From: Novosphingobium kaempferiae
GTDB lineage: Bacteria > Pseudomonadota > Alphaproteobacteria > Sphingomonadales > Sphingomonadaceae
DNA length: 64,000 bases
Direction of reading: 5' to 3'
NCBI RefSeq assembly: GCF_021227995.1
Contig: NZ_CP089301.1
Location: 2,480,001-2,544,000, forward strand
The position numbers and the translations under genes are program-made. This document shows, piece after piece, positions 62,963-64,000 of this stretch. Numbering within the stretch: position 1 is the first letter of the stretch; each line of letters opens with the position of its first letter. The notes beneath the pieces are model-generated. The model did no database searches, was not told the origin of the DNA, and was given only the letters and a program-made list of their open reading frames with translations.

Positions 62963-64000
62963 ATGGTTGCAAGGAATTTCAGAGGTGTTCTGATGCGCGG
63001 CGTCGCGTTTTCGGGGATCGCCTTCGCGGGTATCGCCGCGATGCCGGCCATGGCGCAGGACGAGGGGATCAACCCCGGCGACATCATCGTCACCGCCCGC
63101 CGTACCGAGGAACGCCTTCAGGACGTGCCGATCTCGATCACCGTGTTCAGCGGTGACCAGATCCAGAAGCGCAACATTGCCGTCGCCTCCGACCTTGCCG
63201 TGTTCACGCCGTCCCTCTCGGTCAACACGCGCTACGGCCCGGAGAAGTCGACCTTCTCGATCCGCGGCTTCAACCAGGACGCCTCGACCGCGCCGACCGT
63301 GGGTGTCTACTTCGCCGACGTCGTGGGCGTGCGTGCGCAGGGCGGCACTGCGGGCGGCAACACCGTCGGCGCGGGCGCCTTCACCGACCTCCAGAACGTG
63401 CAGGTGCTGAAAGGCCCGCAGGGCACCCTGCAGGGCCGCAACACCACCGGCGGCGCGGTGCTGCTGGTGCCTACCAAGCCGACCGACCTGCTCGAAGGCT
63501 CGATCGAGGGCACTTACGGCAACTACGACCAGAAGCGCGTGCAGGCGGCGATCAACGTCCCGCTGGCCGACACCTTCAAGGTCCGCGTCGCGGTCGACCG
63601 CAACAAGCGCGACGGCTACATGAAGAACCAGTCGGGCATCGGCCCCAAGGACTTCAACGACGTCGACTACTTCTACGGCCGCCTCAGCATCGTCGCCGAC
63701 CTGACGCCGGAGCTGGAGAACTACACGATCTTCCACTACAGCCGTTCGGACACCAACGGCTACGCGTCGCACTACGAGTTCTGCGACCGCAATCCGGCCT
63801 CGCCGCTTACCGGCGGCAACCTGCCGCGCTACTATACCTCGCTCGCCGCCTGCGACCAGATCGACCGCCAGGCCGCGCGCGGCGACGGCAAGCTCGACGT
63901 CGATGTCGGCAACCCCAACCCGCGCATGTTCCTGCGCACATGGCAGGCGATCAACACGACCACCTGGCAGGCCAGCGACACGATCACGATCAAGAACATC
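62963..64000 (+). CDS. TonB-dependent receptor, N-terminal part (cut by window edge)
   Basis: The first 346 codons of a receptor with a signal peptide ending AMPAMAQ, the TonB box-like GDIIVTARRTEE, and a plug with LQDVPISITVFSGDQI, STFSIRGFNQDA and VQVLKGPQGTLQGRNTTGG. The last motif is common in the large sphingomonad receptor family. The barrel continues past 64000. Substrate unknown. Confidence 0.93.
   Translation, partial: MVARNFRGVLMRGVAFSGIAFAGIAAMPAMAQDEGINPGDIIVTARRTEERLQDVPISITVFSGDQIQKRNIAVASDLAVFTPSLSVNTRYGPEKSTFSIRGFNQDASTAPTVGVYFADVVGVRAQGGTAGGNTVGAGAFTDLQNVQVLKGPQGTLQGRNTTGGAVLLVPTKPTDLLEGSIEGTYGNYDQKRVQAAINVPLADTFKVRVAVDRNKRDGYMKNQSGIGPKDFNDVDYFYGRLSIVADLTPELENYTIFHYSRSDTNGYASHYEFCDRNPASPLTGGNLPRYYTSLAACDQIDRQAARGDGKLDVDVGNPNPRMFLRTWQAINTTTWQASDTITIKNI

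Overview
This is a GC-rich alphaproteobacterial chromosome segment, most likely from a sphingomonad (Novosphingobium/Sphingomonas type). The grounds are a ChpT-type histidine phosphotransferase, an RluD-RpoH gene pair, an NDUFA12-DUF2155-Aat cluster, two large TonB-dependent receptors, a TorF-type porin, many alpha-specific small proteins, and scattered palindromes of the CCCGGACTTGATCCGGG kind that are common in these genomes. Nearly everything is chromosomal housekeeping DNA. I see no insertion sequence, prophage, integrase or CRISPR array.

Layout. 0-9 kb: TorF porin, a phosphoesterase, RNase P RNA, a cell-wall amidase, ChpT, a JAMM peptidase, RluD-like pseudouridine synthase and RpoH; then an MFS transporter followed on the same strand by a 198-residue protein that carries the active-site residues of ribosome-inactivating proteins (ricin/Shiga toxin A family); then MtgA. 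9-21 kb: TonB receptor, CDF zinc exporter, VOC protein, small tyrosine phosphatase, ClpX/ClpP, a secreted amidase, a TPR protein, trigger factor with a histone-H1-like tail, and tRNA-Leu. 21-31 kb: SppA, PyrB with a degenerate dihydroorotase partner, SPOR/TPR proteins with an orphan ParA, a DUF418 membrane protein, and Bfd with bacterioferritin. 31-42 kb: AI-2E family permease, Der, CHAP protein, DUF3297, tRNA-Val, SerS, SurE with an NlpD-like protein, a K+ channel, and RimO. 42-48.5 kb: DgkA flanked by two near-identical candidate small RNA genes, a MoCF-domain protein, a TauD-type dioxygenase, and the ribosomal/secretion block rplA-rplK-nusG-secE, which is interrupted by an acyltransferase. 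48.5-64 kb: multi-pass membrane protein, tRNA-Trp, Aat, DUF2155, NDUFA12, SDR, DUF192, RecX, fatty acyl-AMP ligase, DUF421, MFS, DUF2721, ManA with GDP-mannose pyrophosphorylase, a TonB-type energy transducer, dienelactone hydrolase, and the first part of a second TonB receptor that runs off the right edge.

Functional themes are protein quality control (RpoH, ClpXP, trigger factor, SppA, Aat as an N-end-rule enzyme), envelope construction and remodelling (MtgA, amidase, CHAP and NlpD-like proteins, SPOR proteins, DgkA), iron handling (Bfd/Bfr with a Fur-like box, TonB receptors and a TonB-type protein), translation (RNase P, SerS, RimO, Der, RluD, L1, L11, three tRNAs) and respiration (NDUFA12).

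The two items most worth pursuing are the chromosomal RIP-like protein at 6228-6824 and the duplicated small RNA candidates at about 42.07 and 42.78 kb. The two RNA candidates have identical promoter spacing, a 5' hairpin, a single-stranded CCUCUCC stretch and an intrinsic terminator. Secondary points are a dihydroorotase paralogue without its metal-binding HxH, an NlpD-like protein that keeps its zinc ligands but lacks both catalytic histidines, a 199-bp convergent coding overlap between aat and a DUF2155 gene, 21-bp-phased direct repeats behind mtgA, and about 120-bp paired palindromes present in two inverted copies. All family assignments come from reading the sequence; no search was run.
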